From contig JBMFOU010000020.1 of NCBI GenBank assembly GCA_049969475.1, forward strand, positions 1-64,000: a DNA stretch of 64,000 bases. Reading direction: 5' to 3'. The position numbers were made by a program, and so were the translations under genes. The notes below the pieces were generated by a model. It saw only the letters and a program-made list of their open reading frames with translations. It had not been told where the DNA came from and ran no database searches. Of the stretch, positions 26,661 through 35,094 are shown in pieces (the stretch's first letter is position 1; each line of letters opens with the position of its first letter). The stretch is from UBA2030 sp049969475. Its GTDB lineage: Bacteria > Bacteroidota > Bacteroidia > Bacteroidales > TTA-H9.

Positions 26661-27737
26661 ATGCTAAGTCGTTCAGGCAAAGAATATTATTCAAAGCCCC
26701 GTTCGCGATATAAGCGCTTGATTTTGTGGAGTCTGATGTCTACCCTTGGAATAGCTCTGATGGTCTTATTTTTCCTGGTGAAGGCTTTATTGTTGCCCAA
26801 TGTAAGAGTTAAAGAGGGAGAGACCACCTTTATAAATATAAGAACCGGAAGTAGTTACGATGATTTGAAAGCAGCTTTGTACGAAAAAGACCTGATTCGC
26901 GACCGCGGAACGTTTGAATGGGTGGCTCGCAGGCAAGGTCTGGATAAGAGGGTAAAACCGGGTCGCTATCGTTTACGTGACGGAATGTCGAACTTGCAAT
27001 TGGTTCGCATGCTGATGGGTGGGCATCAGGAACCAGTTCGCCTGGTTTTCAATAGTATACGAACTAAGGAACAATTGGCAGGCCGTATCGCCGCCCAGAT
27101 TGAGGCAGATTCGGTAGAATTGCTCCAATTGCTCAACGATTCGGTTTTTCTAAAGAAATGGGGTGTCAGGCCTGAGACTGCCTTTGCATTGTTTATTCCT
27201 AATACCTACGAAGTTTGGTGGAATACTTCTGCCTCTGCATTTATCGAACGCATGGCACATGAGGCCAATAAATTCTGGAACGAAGCCCGGCTTCAGAAAG
27301 CTAAACAGACAGGGCTTTCGCGCATACAGGTGGTTACCCTGGCTTCCATCATCGAGCAGGAAACCAATAAAAATGATGAAAAGGCCCGTATAGCCGGAGT
27401 TTATATTAACCGACTTCGCTCGGGTTGGCCCCTGCAGGCCGATCCTACGCTGAAATTTGCCCACGGCGATTGGTCGATTAAACGCATACGAAAAGTCCAT
27501 ACCGAAATAGATTCACCCTATAACACTTATAAATTCCCGGGTTTGCCTCCTGGTCCCATATGCGTCCCCTCCATCGCCTCGATAGATGCTGTGCTCAATT
27601 ATGAGAAAAACGATTACTATTATTTTTGCGCTCGCGAGGACATGTCGGGCTATCATGTGTTTTCTTCCACCTACCAACAGCATCAACAAAACGCCGAGCG
27701 CTACCGCCGGGCCCTCAACCGGTTGGGGATTAATTAA
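26661..27737 (+). CDS. mltG: endolytic murein transglycosylase MltG
   Basis: MltG cleaves nascent glycan strands and is thought to set glycan length. The 358-residue protein has a basic cytoplasmic tail, one membrane helix at about residues 22-42 (LWSLMSTLGIALMVLFFLV), a LysM-like subdomain (FINIRTGSSYDDLKAALYEK) and the YceG catalytic domain with the active-site Glu in ASIIEQET, then INRLRSGWPLQADPTLKFA. The ATG at 26661 is chosen over an in-frame TTG at 26646 that overlaps the GNAT gene. It ends nine bases from the convergent regulator. Confidence 0.93.
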   Translation: MLSRSGKEYYSKPRSRYKRLILWSLMSTLGIALMVLFFLVKALLLPNVRVKEGETTFINIRTGSSYDDLKAALYEKDLIRDRGTFEWVARRQGLDKRVKPGRYRLRDGMSNLQLVRMLMGGHQEPVRLVFNSIRTKEQLAGRIAAQIEADSVELLQLLNDSVFLKKWGVRPETAFALFIPNTYEVWWNTSASAFIERMAHEANKFWNEARLQKAKQTGLSRIQVVTLASIIEQETNKNDEKARIAGVYINRLRSGWPLQADPTLKFAHGDWSIKRIRKVHTEIDSPYNTYKFPGLPPGPICVPSIASIDAVLNYEKNDYYYFCAREDMSGYHVFSSTYQQHQQNAERYRRALNRLGIN

Positions 27738-27746
27738 AGAATTGAT

Positions 27747-28442
27747 TTAAAGCTCGCTGATTTTTTCCAGTTTTTCAAAATTCAGTATCGTAAATTTTTT
27801 GCCATTGGTGGCAATAAGGCCCTCGTCTTTGAAATCTTTCAATATGCGAATAACGCTTTCACTGGCCAGCCCGGTTAGATCGGCAAGGTCGTTGCGCGAA
27901 ATGGCCAGATGAAACTCCCTGGCCTTGTATACTCTTTTCGAGAGGCAAAGCAGAATATCGGCCACACGGCTGTGCGATTGTTTCATTGTTAAACAAAAAA
28001 ATCTTCCGTAGACAAGCGCCGTGTCTTCGTTAAGAATATTTATGATTTTCAATGCAAATTGCGGATTAGAACTTAGCAACTCTTTGAAAATGTTAATGTC
28101 GATCTGGCTTACCAATGAATCGGTGTAGGTAGCTACGGAATAAATGAATTGGTTGTTGCCGTCGTAAATGGACGGCAATCCTATAAGATGATTAGAAGGA
28201 ACGATTTTAAGAATCAGATCTTTAGGACGACCTTCCAAAAAAACCTTAACAAGGCCTTCATCCAAAAAAATGATGTGAGAGGCTAAGCTTCCTTGCTTGG
28301 CTATGGTTTCTCCTTTTTTATATCTGATTTGAATCCGGTTCAAACGCACCAGTTCCTTCTGGTCAGGGGTGAGTAGATCGAAGCAACTCGTGTGTTGGTT
28401 TTCCAGAAAACAAGAAGGACCTTTCAAATAATTGCTTTCCAT
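27747..28442 (-). CDS. Crp/Fnr-family transcriptional regulator
   Basis: A 231-residue regulator with an N-terminal cyclic-nucleotide-binding fold (RYKKGETIAKQGSLASHIIF, FLDEGLVKVF), a dimer helix and a C-terminal winged helix (ISRNDLADLTGLASESVIRIL). No cysteine cluster for a [4Fe-4S] oxygen sensor is seen at the N-terminus, although Cys residues occur in SCFLENQHTSCFDLL. The ATG at 28442 is preferred over a TTG seven codons upstream. It is divergent from the rhodanese-porin cluster, a typical position for its regulator; that link is inferred. Confidence 0.9.
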   Translation of the reverse strand: MESNYLKGPSCFLENQHTSCFDLLTPDQKELVRLNRIQIRYKKGETIAKQGSLASHIIFLDEGLVKVFLEGRPKDLILKIVPSNHLIGLPSIYDGNNQFIYSVATYTDSLVSQIDINIFKELLSSNPQFALKIINILNEDTALVYGRFFCLTMKQSHSRVADILLCLSKRVYKAREFHLAISRNDLADLTGLASESVIRILKDFKDEGLIATNGKKFTILNFEKLEKISEL

Positions 28443-28481
28443 CTGCGCATTTTGAATATGCAAATATAGTAATAAGTTATA

Positions 28482-28496
28482 GAATGTAAATCATTC
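28482..28496. promoter_or_regulatory. palindrome in the divergent control region
   Basis: GAATG (28482-28486) and CATTC (28492-28496) form an inverted repeat with a 5-base spacer, about 40 bases before the Crp/Fnr-type gene start. It could be an operator for self-control. The function is a guess from position and symmetry. Confidence 0.3.
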
Positions 28497-28616
28497 ATAT
28501 ACAGTGAGTAATATTTTGAGGGTTATTTTGCGTCTGTTTAAAAATTGATTTAAGTCAGTTTTTTAGTTGACACAAAAGATTGATTTTAATTTTGAATATC
28601 AGTAAGTTAAAGGTGC

Positions 28617-28643
28617 TTTGACGGATAGTACCATTTACCTTTG
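28617..28643 (+). promoter_or_regulatory. candidate promoter of the rhodanese-porin cluster
   Basis: TTTG (28617-28620) and TACCTTTG (28636-28643) resemble the Bacteroidota promoter, but the 15-base spacer is shorter than the usual 17-23. A weak -33 would fit an activator-dependent promoter. About 60 bases further upstream, TTGAT-TTAA-GTCAG (28545-28558) is a degenerate match to a Crp/Fnr-type site (TTGAT-N4-ATCAA). Confidence 0.4.
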
Positions 28644-28699
28644 CGTTACCACTCGTGAACGTTCAAACTCTTTTTACTAACCTTAAAAATCAATCACCT

Positions 28700-29689
28700 A
28701 TGAACAGATTTGCTAAATTTTTCCTCTTTGTGGCATTGGTGCCAGCCCTGGTACTTACTAGCTGCAAAAAGTCGGACGACAACACCCAAACGGGTAATTT
28801 TGAAACCTTAAAATCATACCTGGTAGCGCAGGGTATGGATTTACCTGCTTTGCTCGATAAGTGGGCCATTGATGCCAAGCTGACTACCGATGGCGGAATT
28901 GTTGACCCCACAGATCATTCCATTCCCGGTTATTATGTTTTCGATTTACGTTCAGCTACCGATTTTGCTGCTGGCCACATTAAAGGAGCTATAAATGTTG
29001 CGCTGAAAGATGTGGTTACTGCAGCCCAGGGTAAGACAGACAAACCCATTTTACTGGTTTGCTATACCGGACAAAATGCTGCCGTAGCATGCGCAGCTCT
29101 TAGGCTTTCCGGTTTCAAGGATGCCAAAATATTGAAGTTTGGAATGGCTGCCTGGAATGAGGCTTTCCAGGGACCGTGGATGAACGCAAAAGGTAACATT
29201 GCTGTAGGAAATGCCAATTGGGTATTCGATGCTGCTCCCGCACCCGTTGCTTACAACAAACCTTCCTGGACATCCACAGCAACCGATGGAAAGACCCTTC
29301 TCGACCAGAAAATCGCTGAAGTATTAAATGCTGGTCTGCAAGGGGTAAATGCATCGGATGTATTGGCAAATCCTGCCAACTACACCATTATCAATTTCTG
29401 GCCCGAAGCAGATTATACTACTTTCGGACATTTTGCAGGTGCATTTGATATTCCTAAAATCTCTATCGAAGGCGATGAAATTAAATACATCAATCCCGAT
29501 AAAGAAGTGCTGATTTATTGCTATACGGGAATGACTTCGGCCTTTGTAACCACCTACTTAAATGTTTTGGGCTATAAAACCAAGGGTATCAAGTTTGGAG
29601 CTAATGCTCTGGTTTATGACGCCTTGAAAGATGCATCAAAAACTGTATATAAAGGACCGGCCGGTTACAGCTACGTTACCGGTAACTAA
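28700..29689 (+). CDS. double-rhodanese lipoprotein
   Basis: A 329-residue exported protein with a lipoprotein signal (FVALVPALVLTSC; the Cys would be lipidated). Two rhodanese-type domains follow. The first (about residues 75-170) has FDLRSATDFAAGHIKGAINV and an active loop CYTGQN. The second (about 220-310) has an altered entry motif (NFWPEADYTTFGHFAGAFD) but a matching loop CYTGMT. Both catalytic cysteines are present, so both could carry sulfane sulfur. The ATG at 28700 is chosen because it directly precedes the signal peptide. First gene of a cluster with a porin and a second rhodanese. Confidence 0.88.
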   Translation: MNRFAKFFLFVALVPALVLTSCKKSDDNTQTGNFETLKSYLVAQGMDLPALLDKWAIDAKLTTDGGIVDPTDHSIPGYYVFDLRSATDFAAGHIKGAINVALKDVVTAAQGKTDKPILLVCYTGQNAAVACAALRLSGFKDAKILKFGMAAWNEAFQGPWMNAKGNIAVGNANWVFDAAPAPVAYNKPSWTSTATDGKTLLDQKIAEVLNAGLQGVNASDVLANPANYTIINFWPEADYTTFGHFAGAFDIPKISIEGDEIKYINPDKEVLIYCYTGMTSAFVTTYLNVLGYKTKGIKFGANALVYDALKDASKTVYKGPAGYSYVTGN

Positions 29690-29770
29690 CCCGTTCATAG
29701 GGTGGTGGGGGTGGTTTTGTTGCCACCCCTTTTCAAAGTTTATTTCAGAACACTCATAATACGTTCAATT

Positions 29771-30868
29771 ATGCGAAAAATATTTCTCAGCTTCATTCTA
29801 ATAACCGGTGTTTTTATTTCGGGATACAGTCAGGGTTGCGTTGAACCCTTGGGTGGTAGTAGCGATGGAGCTAAAATCATCGGTTATCTGCAACCTCAGT
29901 TCGATTATCATTTTTATGGCAAAAGCTCCAGTGGTAAGTCTCTCGATCAGAGTACATTCAAGTTTAACAGGGCGCGCATTGGCGTTGCCGGTAGTATTCC
30001 CTATGATGTAGAGTACTATGTTTTATTGGAAGCTAGTCCCAATGCTTACGGACATCCCTATTTGCTCGATGCTTTTGTGTCTTATACCCGTTTGGGCCCC
30101 TATGCCAGGTTTAGTTTAGGCTCTTTTAAATCGCCCATAAGCCTTGAACTGAACACTCCTTGCAATGCTCTTTATACCATAAATCGTTCGATGGTGGTTG
30201 ACGAGCTGACACCCAACCGCGACCTGGGATTTATGGTGCTGGGCTCGACGGATACCTTGAATCTTTTTGGCTTACAGACAGTCAATCTTTTTAAATACAG
30301 CCTATCGGTTTCCAATGGCACAGGAGTGTTGGGACTCGATAACAACAACGGGAAAACCTACTCAGGCCGTGTTGTATTTACTCCTTGGAAACACTTGAGT
30401 CTGGGTGCAAGTTATTTATTCGGAAAATACAAAGCAGCTGATCCCTCGGCCACGCAGGACGACGAGAAATCCCGTTATGGTTTCGATGCTGAATTCAAGT
30501 ATGGAAACCTTCTGATTCAGGGAGAATACCTGCATGGTGACGATAAAGGGAGCTACACTGTAGGAGGTGGATGCGGGTCGACACCCGAGATACGCACCGG
30601 AAGCGTGCTGCGTGATGGTTATTTCGTCATGGCTGCTTATTCCACACCCTGGAATTTGCAACCAGTCGTTAAGTTTGAAACCTACGACCCCAACAAAGAC
30701 GCGGCTTCCAACACCGACCGCCAGAATATTATCACATTCGGTCTCAATTACTTCCTCAACGATTGGACCCGTATTCAACTTAACTATCTCTACAAGGCAG
30801 AAGAAACCGCTGCCGTGGAGAAACCCAATGACTGCATTTTGTTGCAGGTTCAGGTAAAAATCAAGTAA
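29771..30868 (+). CDS. OprO/OprP-type outer-membrane porin
   Basis: A 365-residue protein with a signal peptide (IFLSFILITGVFISGYSQ) and a barrel of the phosphate-selective porin (OprO/OprP) family: KIIGYLQPQFDYHFYG, FKFNRARIGVAGSI, LGSFKSPISLE and a closing strand IQLNYLYKAEE. Such porins pass small anions or are of broad use; selectivity cannot be read here. It lies about 80 bases behind the rhodanese lipoprotein and 33 bases before the second rhodanese gene, so import of a sulfur-containing anion is a reasonable but unproven idea. Confidence 0.82.
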   Translation: MRKIFLSFILITGVFISGYSQGCVEPLGGSSDGAKIIGYLQPQFDYHFYGKSSSGKSLDQSTFKFNRARIGVAGSIPYDVEYYVLLEASPNAYGHPYLLDAFVSYTRLGPYARFSLGSFKSPISLELNTPCNALYTINRSMVVDELTPNRDLGFMVLGSTDTLNLFGLQTVNLFKYSLSVSNGTGVLGLDNNNGKTYSGRVVFTPWKHLSLGASYLFGKYKAADPSATQDDEKSRYGFDAEFKYGNLLIQGEYLHGDDKGSYTVGGGCGSTPEIRTGSVLRDGYFVMAAYSTPWNLQPVVKFETYDPNKDAASNTDRQNIITFGLNYFLNDWTRIQLNYLYKAEETAAVEKPNDCILLQVQVKIK

Positions 30869-30901
30869 TCTATTGACAAAGAAAAAGTTAAATATTGCCC
30901 T

Positions 30902-31756
30902 ATGAAAAGGATGTTATTTTCAATGCTGTTTATACTCGGCTTTCTGGGTGTAAAAGCTTTCCCTACGGCAAATCTTGTGAGCACGGCCGAGTTTATGGAA
31001 CTTCTTAAGACGAGCAAGGAGATGGTGGTGGTCGATTGCGATCGTCCTCAAAACTACGCCACACAGCATGTCAAGGGTGCTATCAATATCTGGCAACAAG
31101 ATTTGTTTTCTGGTAAGCCCGATGGAATATTGAAGTCACCGGAAGAATTGGCTCAAATTTTTGGTGCCAAGGGAATCAGCGAGAAGGCGCCCATTATTCT
31201 TTATGACGATGGTTCCAATAAATATACGGCAAGGCTTTATTTCGTTCTGAAGATGCTGGGAGCCCAAGATGTAAAGATTTTCTCCAAAAATATGCAGGAA
31301 TGGAGTAAATACCGCGTCCCCCTCACCTCACAGCCTACTACTTTACCCAAGACTACATTCAATCTTAATTTGAATAACGATATGCTGATTTCTATAGATG
31401 TTCTCAAGGGTAAATTAAATGAGGGCGGCTTTACGTTAATTGATACGCGTAAACTGGAGGAGTTTGCCGGACAGACCGATAAAAGCAAAGGTCACTTGCC
31501 CGGAGCTATTCACATCGATTATCGTGATTTTCTTGATACAAACAATAATTTTAAAAATGCCGATGAACTGAGGGCTATGCCTGTCATTAGTTCTCTCAAT
31601 CCCGAGCAGGAGATCATTTTGTACTGCAATTCAGGGGTATTGGCCTCTGTAGGCTATTATGCCCTGAAAGAAGTGCTTGGTTTTCCCAAAGTAAAAATTC
31701 TCAACGGAGGGTATAACCACTGGGTGCTTGACGAAAATAACCCTGTTGTGAAATAG
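30902..31756 (+). CDS. exported two-domain rhodanese (sulfurtransferase)
   Basis: A 284-residue sulfurtransferase with a cleavable signal peptide (LFSMLFILGFLGVKAF) and no lipobox. Domain 1 (about residues 25-140: VVDCDRPQNYATQHVKGAIN) has an aspartate where the catalytic cysteine should be (YDDGSNKYTA), as in the inactive half of classical thiosulfate sulfurtransferases. Domain 2 (about 165-280: LIDTRKLEEFAG, GHLPGAIHID) has the active loop YCNSGVLAS with its Cys. It is therefore probably an active periplasmic enzyme. Last gene of the cluster, followed by a terminator. Confidence 0.9.
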   Translation: MKRMLFSMLFILGFLGVKAFPTANLVSTAEFMELLKTSKEMVVVDCDRPQNYATQHVKGAINIWQQDLFSGKPDGILKSPEELAQIFGAKGISEKAPIILYDDGSNKYTARLYFVLKMLGAQDVKIFSKNMQEWSKYRVPLTSQPTTLPKTTFNLNLNNDMLISIDVLKGKLNEGGFTLIDTRKLEEFAGQTDKSKGHLPGAIHIDYRDFLDTNNNFKNADELRAMPVISSLNPEQEIILYCNSGVLASVGYYALKEVLGFPKVKILNGGYNHWVLDENNPVVK

Positions 31757-31776
31757 TAATCGCTTAATGGCTGGTA

Positions 31777-31817
31777 ATGGGGCTGTCTCGAAAGGGGCAG
31801 TCCCATTTTTGTTTTTT
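31777..31817 (+). terminator. terminator of the rhodanese-porin cluster
   Basis: ATGGGGCTGTC (31777-31787) pairs with GGCAGTCCCAT (31796-31806), 11 bp with two wobble pairs, followed by TTTTTGTTTTTT. Confidence 0.88.
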
Positions 31818-31859
31818 AAAATTAATATGAAGAATTTCAGACCTATATTTTCACAATAT

Positions 31860-31891
31860 TTTGGAAGCTTTTGATAAACAGATTAATTTTG
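31860..31891 (+). promoter_or_regulatory. Bacteroidota-type promoter of the TPR kinase operon
   Basis: TTTG (31860-31863), a 20-base spacer and TAATTTTG (31884-31891) closely match the Bacteroidota consensus. Transcription would start near 31898, which rules out any translation start before that point and supports the ATG at 31936. Confidence 0.72.
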
Positions 31892-31935
31892 TGAAGCCTA
31901 AAGTATCGCAAAGTTATTTTATACTAAAAATTAAT

Positions 31936-33957
31936 ATGTTACCTAAAGGCCTGCTATTGGCAATTATTTCAGTGTTTTTTATTTGGGTTCCTTCCTCGGG
32001 TCAGTTGCAGATTGTCCCACTTACCCGAAGCGATTCGGCTCGATTAGTAGAATGGAAATTAATGGCTGCGCAGCAACAGAAAACTGGTGACCTGCGGGAA
32101 GAGAGCCGGTATTACGATCTGATTGCTTTTCTTTATTGGGAACATAATTTTACCGAGCAAGCCATTGAATGGTATAAAAAATCCCTTGTTATCAATCAGA
32201 AGCTTGAAAATCAGGCGGGTATATCAATGATTAATAGTAATTTGGGAATGCTCTATGCCGACCTCAAGCAGTATGAAAAATCATTGGAGCATTTCAACCA
32301 AACCCTCAACTACCGCCAAATGATAAAAGATAAGGTGGGGATTATTACCACCCGAATCAACATCTCTGTAGTTTTGAATAACTTAGGTAGATTTGAGGAA
32401 AGTGCCCGCAACTTGCTTGAAGCACTTACATTGGCACGCGAGCTCAACGACATGGACCAGATGAAGAGCTGTTATGGCATGCTTTCGGAGACCTATGAAA
32501 AGGCGCGCCAGCCTGATAAAGCCAAATATTACTTCGACCTTTACCGAACCTTCCACGAAGAATTGCAAAGGCAAAAAGAAGCTAAAGCAAAAAAAATAGT
32601 AGAGGAAACGCAACTTCAGTTGCAACTTACAGAAGCAGAAAAACGGAATAAAGAGCTAGAACTTCTCCTTAAGCAAAAAGAATTGAGCGAAGCTGAGCAA
32701 GAACTTAAAACAGCCGGCGAACGACAAAAAAACCTTTACGATAACCTCACACGCTCCGAGTTGCGCAACGAGCTGCTAAAGCGTGACAACGAGTTGAAAA
32801 ATGCAGAGTTGAAAAATGCGGCAGAAAAATCCGCTCGTCAACGTACCCAATTGTTATCGTTGGCTTTCATACTTTTCTTACTGTTGGCCCTGACGGTTGT
32901 AGTGTGGAGGGCTTATCTGAACAAAAAGAAAACCAATCGTTTACTGGCTGAACAAAAGGCTGAAATAGAGCGTCAAAAAAACGCCATCGAGTCGGCTTAT
33001 CAGCAATTGCGCGAACTCACTGATTTCAAGGAGGGAATTCGTTCCATGATTGTTCACGACCTAAAAAATCCCTTAAACGCCATACTTAACCCTCCTTCGC
33101 ACTACAAAGAAAGTCTGCGTTTGGAGCTTGCTCACAGAGCAGGAAGGCAGATGCTTAACCTGGTGATGAATTTTCTGGATGTTCAAAAATTTGAAGAGAA
33201 CAAGCTTCCTCTAGAAATACAGGCATGTAACCTCTCGGCTCTGGCCCGACTTGCCGTCGACGAGACAAGTTTCTTGGGACAGTCACGGGGCCTGGTATTC
33301 CTGGTCAATATTCCCGAAAATATTGTTGGTCAATGTGACCCGGAAATTATAAAGAGGGTACTGGTCAATTTGTTGACTAATGCCATAAAATATGCTTTTC
33401 CCCAGAGCGAAATCACCATTCACGGGGTTTTTGACGAGGAGCGTGGAGTGGCCCGGATTTCGGTAACCAATGCGGGTGAGGGGATTTCCTCAGAGTTTCT
33501 TCCCCGGGTTTTCGATAAGTTTGCCCAGGGAGATGCCCGAGAGTCGGGGGCCATTAAAAGCACTGGCCTGGGCCTCACTTTTTGCAAGTTGGCTGTGGAA
33601 GCTCACAAGGGCCAAATTGGTGTGGAAAGCACACCGGGTAAGACCACCACATTTTGGTTTACCCTTCCGGCCCAATGGGTTGATACCTCTGCTGAAGGAG
33701 AAGTAATAGTAGTTCCACCCTTTGTGAACTTGCAGCCTGAATTAAACCGAGAGGAACTTCAGCTAATTCGAGCAGTAGTGGCACAATTAAAATCAGTCCC
33801 CATGCATAAAATTTCCCTTATTCGAAAGATTATAGCACCTTTGCGTCAAAAACCCAGCGATGGTATCTTGCAATGGCTCGAGGCCTTTTATTTTATTCTC
33901 GAAACTAATGACTCCCAGAAATATTCTAATTTCCTGATGAACTATGCCAAACCTTGA
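31936..33957 (+). CDS. TPR-containing sensor histidine kinase
   Basis: A 673-residue membrane kinase. A signal peptide (LLLAIISVFFIWVPSSGQ) leads to a periplasmic region with about four TPR repeats (AIEWYKKSLVINQKL, SLEHFNQTLNYRQ), a long charged coiled coil, a membrane helix at about residues 303-325 (LLSLAFILFLLLALTVVVW), a HisKA-like helix with His374 (MIVHDLKNP) and an HATPase_c domain (NLLTNAIKYAF, STGLGLTFCKLAVEAHKG). About 70 extra residues follow the ATPase domain, with no match that I recognise. The start is set by the promoter and signal peptide. The next gene overlaps by 14 bases. Confidence 0.92.
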   Translation: MLPKGLLLAIISVFFIWVPSSGQLQIVPLTRSDSARLVEWKLMAAQQQKTGDLREESRYYDLIAFLYWEHNFTEQAIEWYKKSLVINQKLENQAGISMINSNLGMLYADLKQYEKSLEHFNQTLNYRQMIKDKVGIITTRINISVVLNNLGRFEESARNLLEALTLARELNDMDQMKSCYGMLSETYEKARQPDKAKYYFDLYRTFHEELQRQKEAKAKKIVEETQLQLQLTEAEKRNKELELLLKQKELSEAEQELKTAGERQKNLYDNLTRSELRNELLKRDNELKNAELKNAAEKSARQRTQLLSLAFILFLLLALTVVVWRAYLNKKKTNRLLAEQKAEIERQKNAIESAYQQLRELTDFKEGIRSMIVHDLKNPLNAILNPPSHYKESLRLELAHRAGRQMLNLVMNFLDVQKFEENKLPLEIQACNLSALARLAVDETSFLGQSRGLVFLVNIPENIVGQCDPEIIKRVLVNLLTNAIKYAFPQSEITIHGVFDEERGVARISVTNAGEGISSEFLPRVFDKFAQGDARESGAIKSTGLGLTFCKLAVEAHKGQIGVESTPGKTTTFWFTLPAQWVDTSAEGEVIVVPPFVNLQPELNREELQLIRAVVAQLKSVPMHKISLIRKIIAPLRQKPSDGILQWLEAFYFILETNDSQKYSNFLMNYAKP

Positions 33958-35065
33958 TATGCCTCATAAAATCCTTATTATCGACGACCAAATTAGCTTC
34001 ATCAATTACATGGTAGAAGTGTTGGAAAAAGCCTATCCCAGTTATGAGATTTTCCAAACTACAGACCCCCGCAAAGCTTATGACATTGGCCGTTTGGAAT
34101 TACCCAATCTCATCATACTCGACTGGGCTATGCCCGGACTCTCGGGCATTGAATTGATGAAGCAATTGAAAGCCGATGAAATATTGAAGGACATCCCTGT
34201 AATCATGTGCACAGGTGTAATGACTAAATCGGCCCATTTGCAAGAAGCTTTTGCCGCCGGTGCAGTTGATTTTATTCGAAAACCCATCGATGAGCTTGAG
34301 CTGATTGCACGCGTAAATTCAGTAATGCAACTATCAGATAGTTTCAGGGAGATAAAGACTTTGCTGGCCCATCGCGAAAAGCTTTTTAGTATTGTAGCCC
34401 ACGATTTGCGAGGGCCTATTGGAAACCTCGCCCCCATGATGGATGTAATCCTGAGTCAACCCAACCTCAATTTAGACGAAAGCAGCCGGGCACTTTTGGA
34501 GTCGAGTCGAGAGACCGTACGCGATACCGTGAGCATGCTCGAAGATATCCTACTCTGGGCCAATAACCAGCGAAACCGACTCCAGTTTGAGTTTCAGCTA
34601 CAGGACCTCGTCTACCTCTTACGAAGTCAGTTGCCCTTTTGGAAAACCATGGCGCTAAGTAAAAAAATTGAAATTAAGATCGAAGCTCCGCAGCAGGCTT
34701 ATGCCTACTTCGATTACAATAGTGTGAAAACCATATTACGCAACCTGGTAAACAATGCTATTAAATTTTCGCATGAAGGGGGAACTATATTTATTACCAT
34801 TCAACCAGGAATCGACACTACTTATGTAAGTGTGAAGGATGAAGGAGTGGGAATAAACCCGGAAAATCTTTCCCGTATTTTTAATACCGGAGAACATTTT
34901 AGTACCTATGGAACCAGCGGAGAAAGGGGCAGTGGACTGGGATTGCTTCTGTGCCGCGAGCTTATTGAACGCAATAAAGGAGAAATTGGTGTTGAAAGTA
35001 TTCCCGGACAGGGTAGTAATTTCTTTTTTAGCCTTCCCAACCACGATCCAGATGAGATTCATTAA
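33944..35065 (+). CDS. receiver-histidine kinase protein
   Basis: A 373-residue soluble protein with a receiver domain in front of a kinase. Receiver: ILIIDDQ, phospho-acceptor Asp60 (LIILDWAMPG) and Lys in IRKPID. Kinase: His153 in SIVAHDLRGP, HATPase_c motifs NLVNNAIKF, DEGVGINPE and GSGLGLLLCRELIERNKG. It overlaps the TPR kinase gene by 14 bases, so the two are probably coupled and may form a relay in which the first kinase acts on this receiver. An ATG at 33959 is an alternative start. Confidence 0.92.
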   Translation: MPNLDMPHKILIIDDQISFINYMVEVLEKAYPSYEIFQTTDPRKAYDIGRLELPNLIILDWAMPGLSGIELMKQLKADEILKDIPVIMCTGVMTKSAHLQEAFAAGAVDFIRKPIDELELIARVNSVMQLSDSFREIKTLLAHREKLFSIVAHDLRGPIGNLAPMMDVILSQPNLNLDESSRALLESSRETVRDTVSMLEDILLWANNQRNRLQFEFQLQDLVYLLRSQLPFWKTMALSKKIEIKIEAPQQAYAYFDYNSVKTILRNLVNNAIKFSHEGGTIFITIQPGIDTTYVSVKDEGVGINPENLSRIFNTGEHFSTYGTSGERGSGLGLLLCRELIERNKGEIGVESIPGQGSNFFFSLPNHDPDEIH

Positions 35066-35094
35066 TCTGTCACCGATTAAAAATAAAAGCCATT

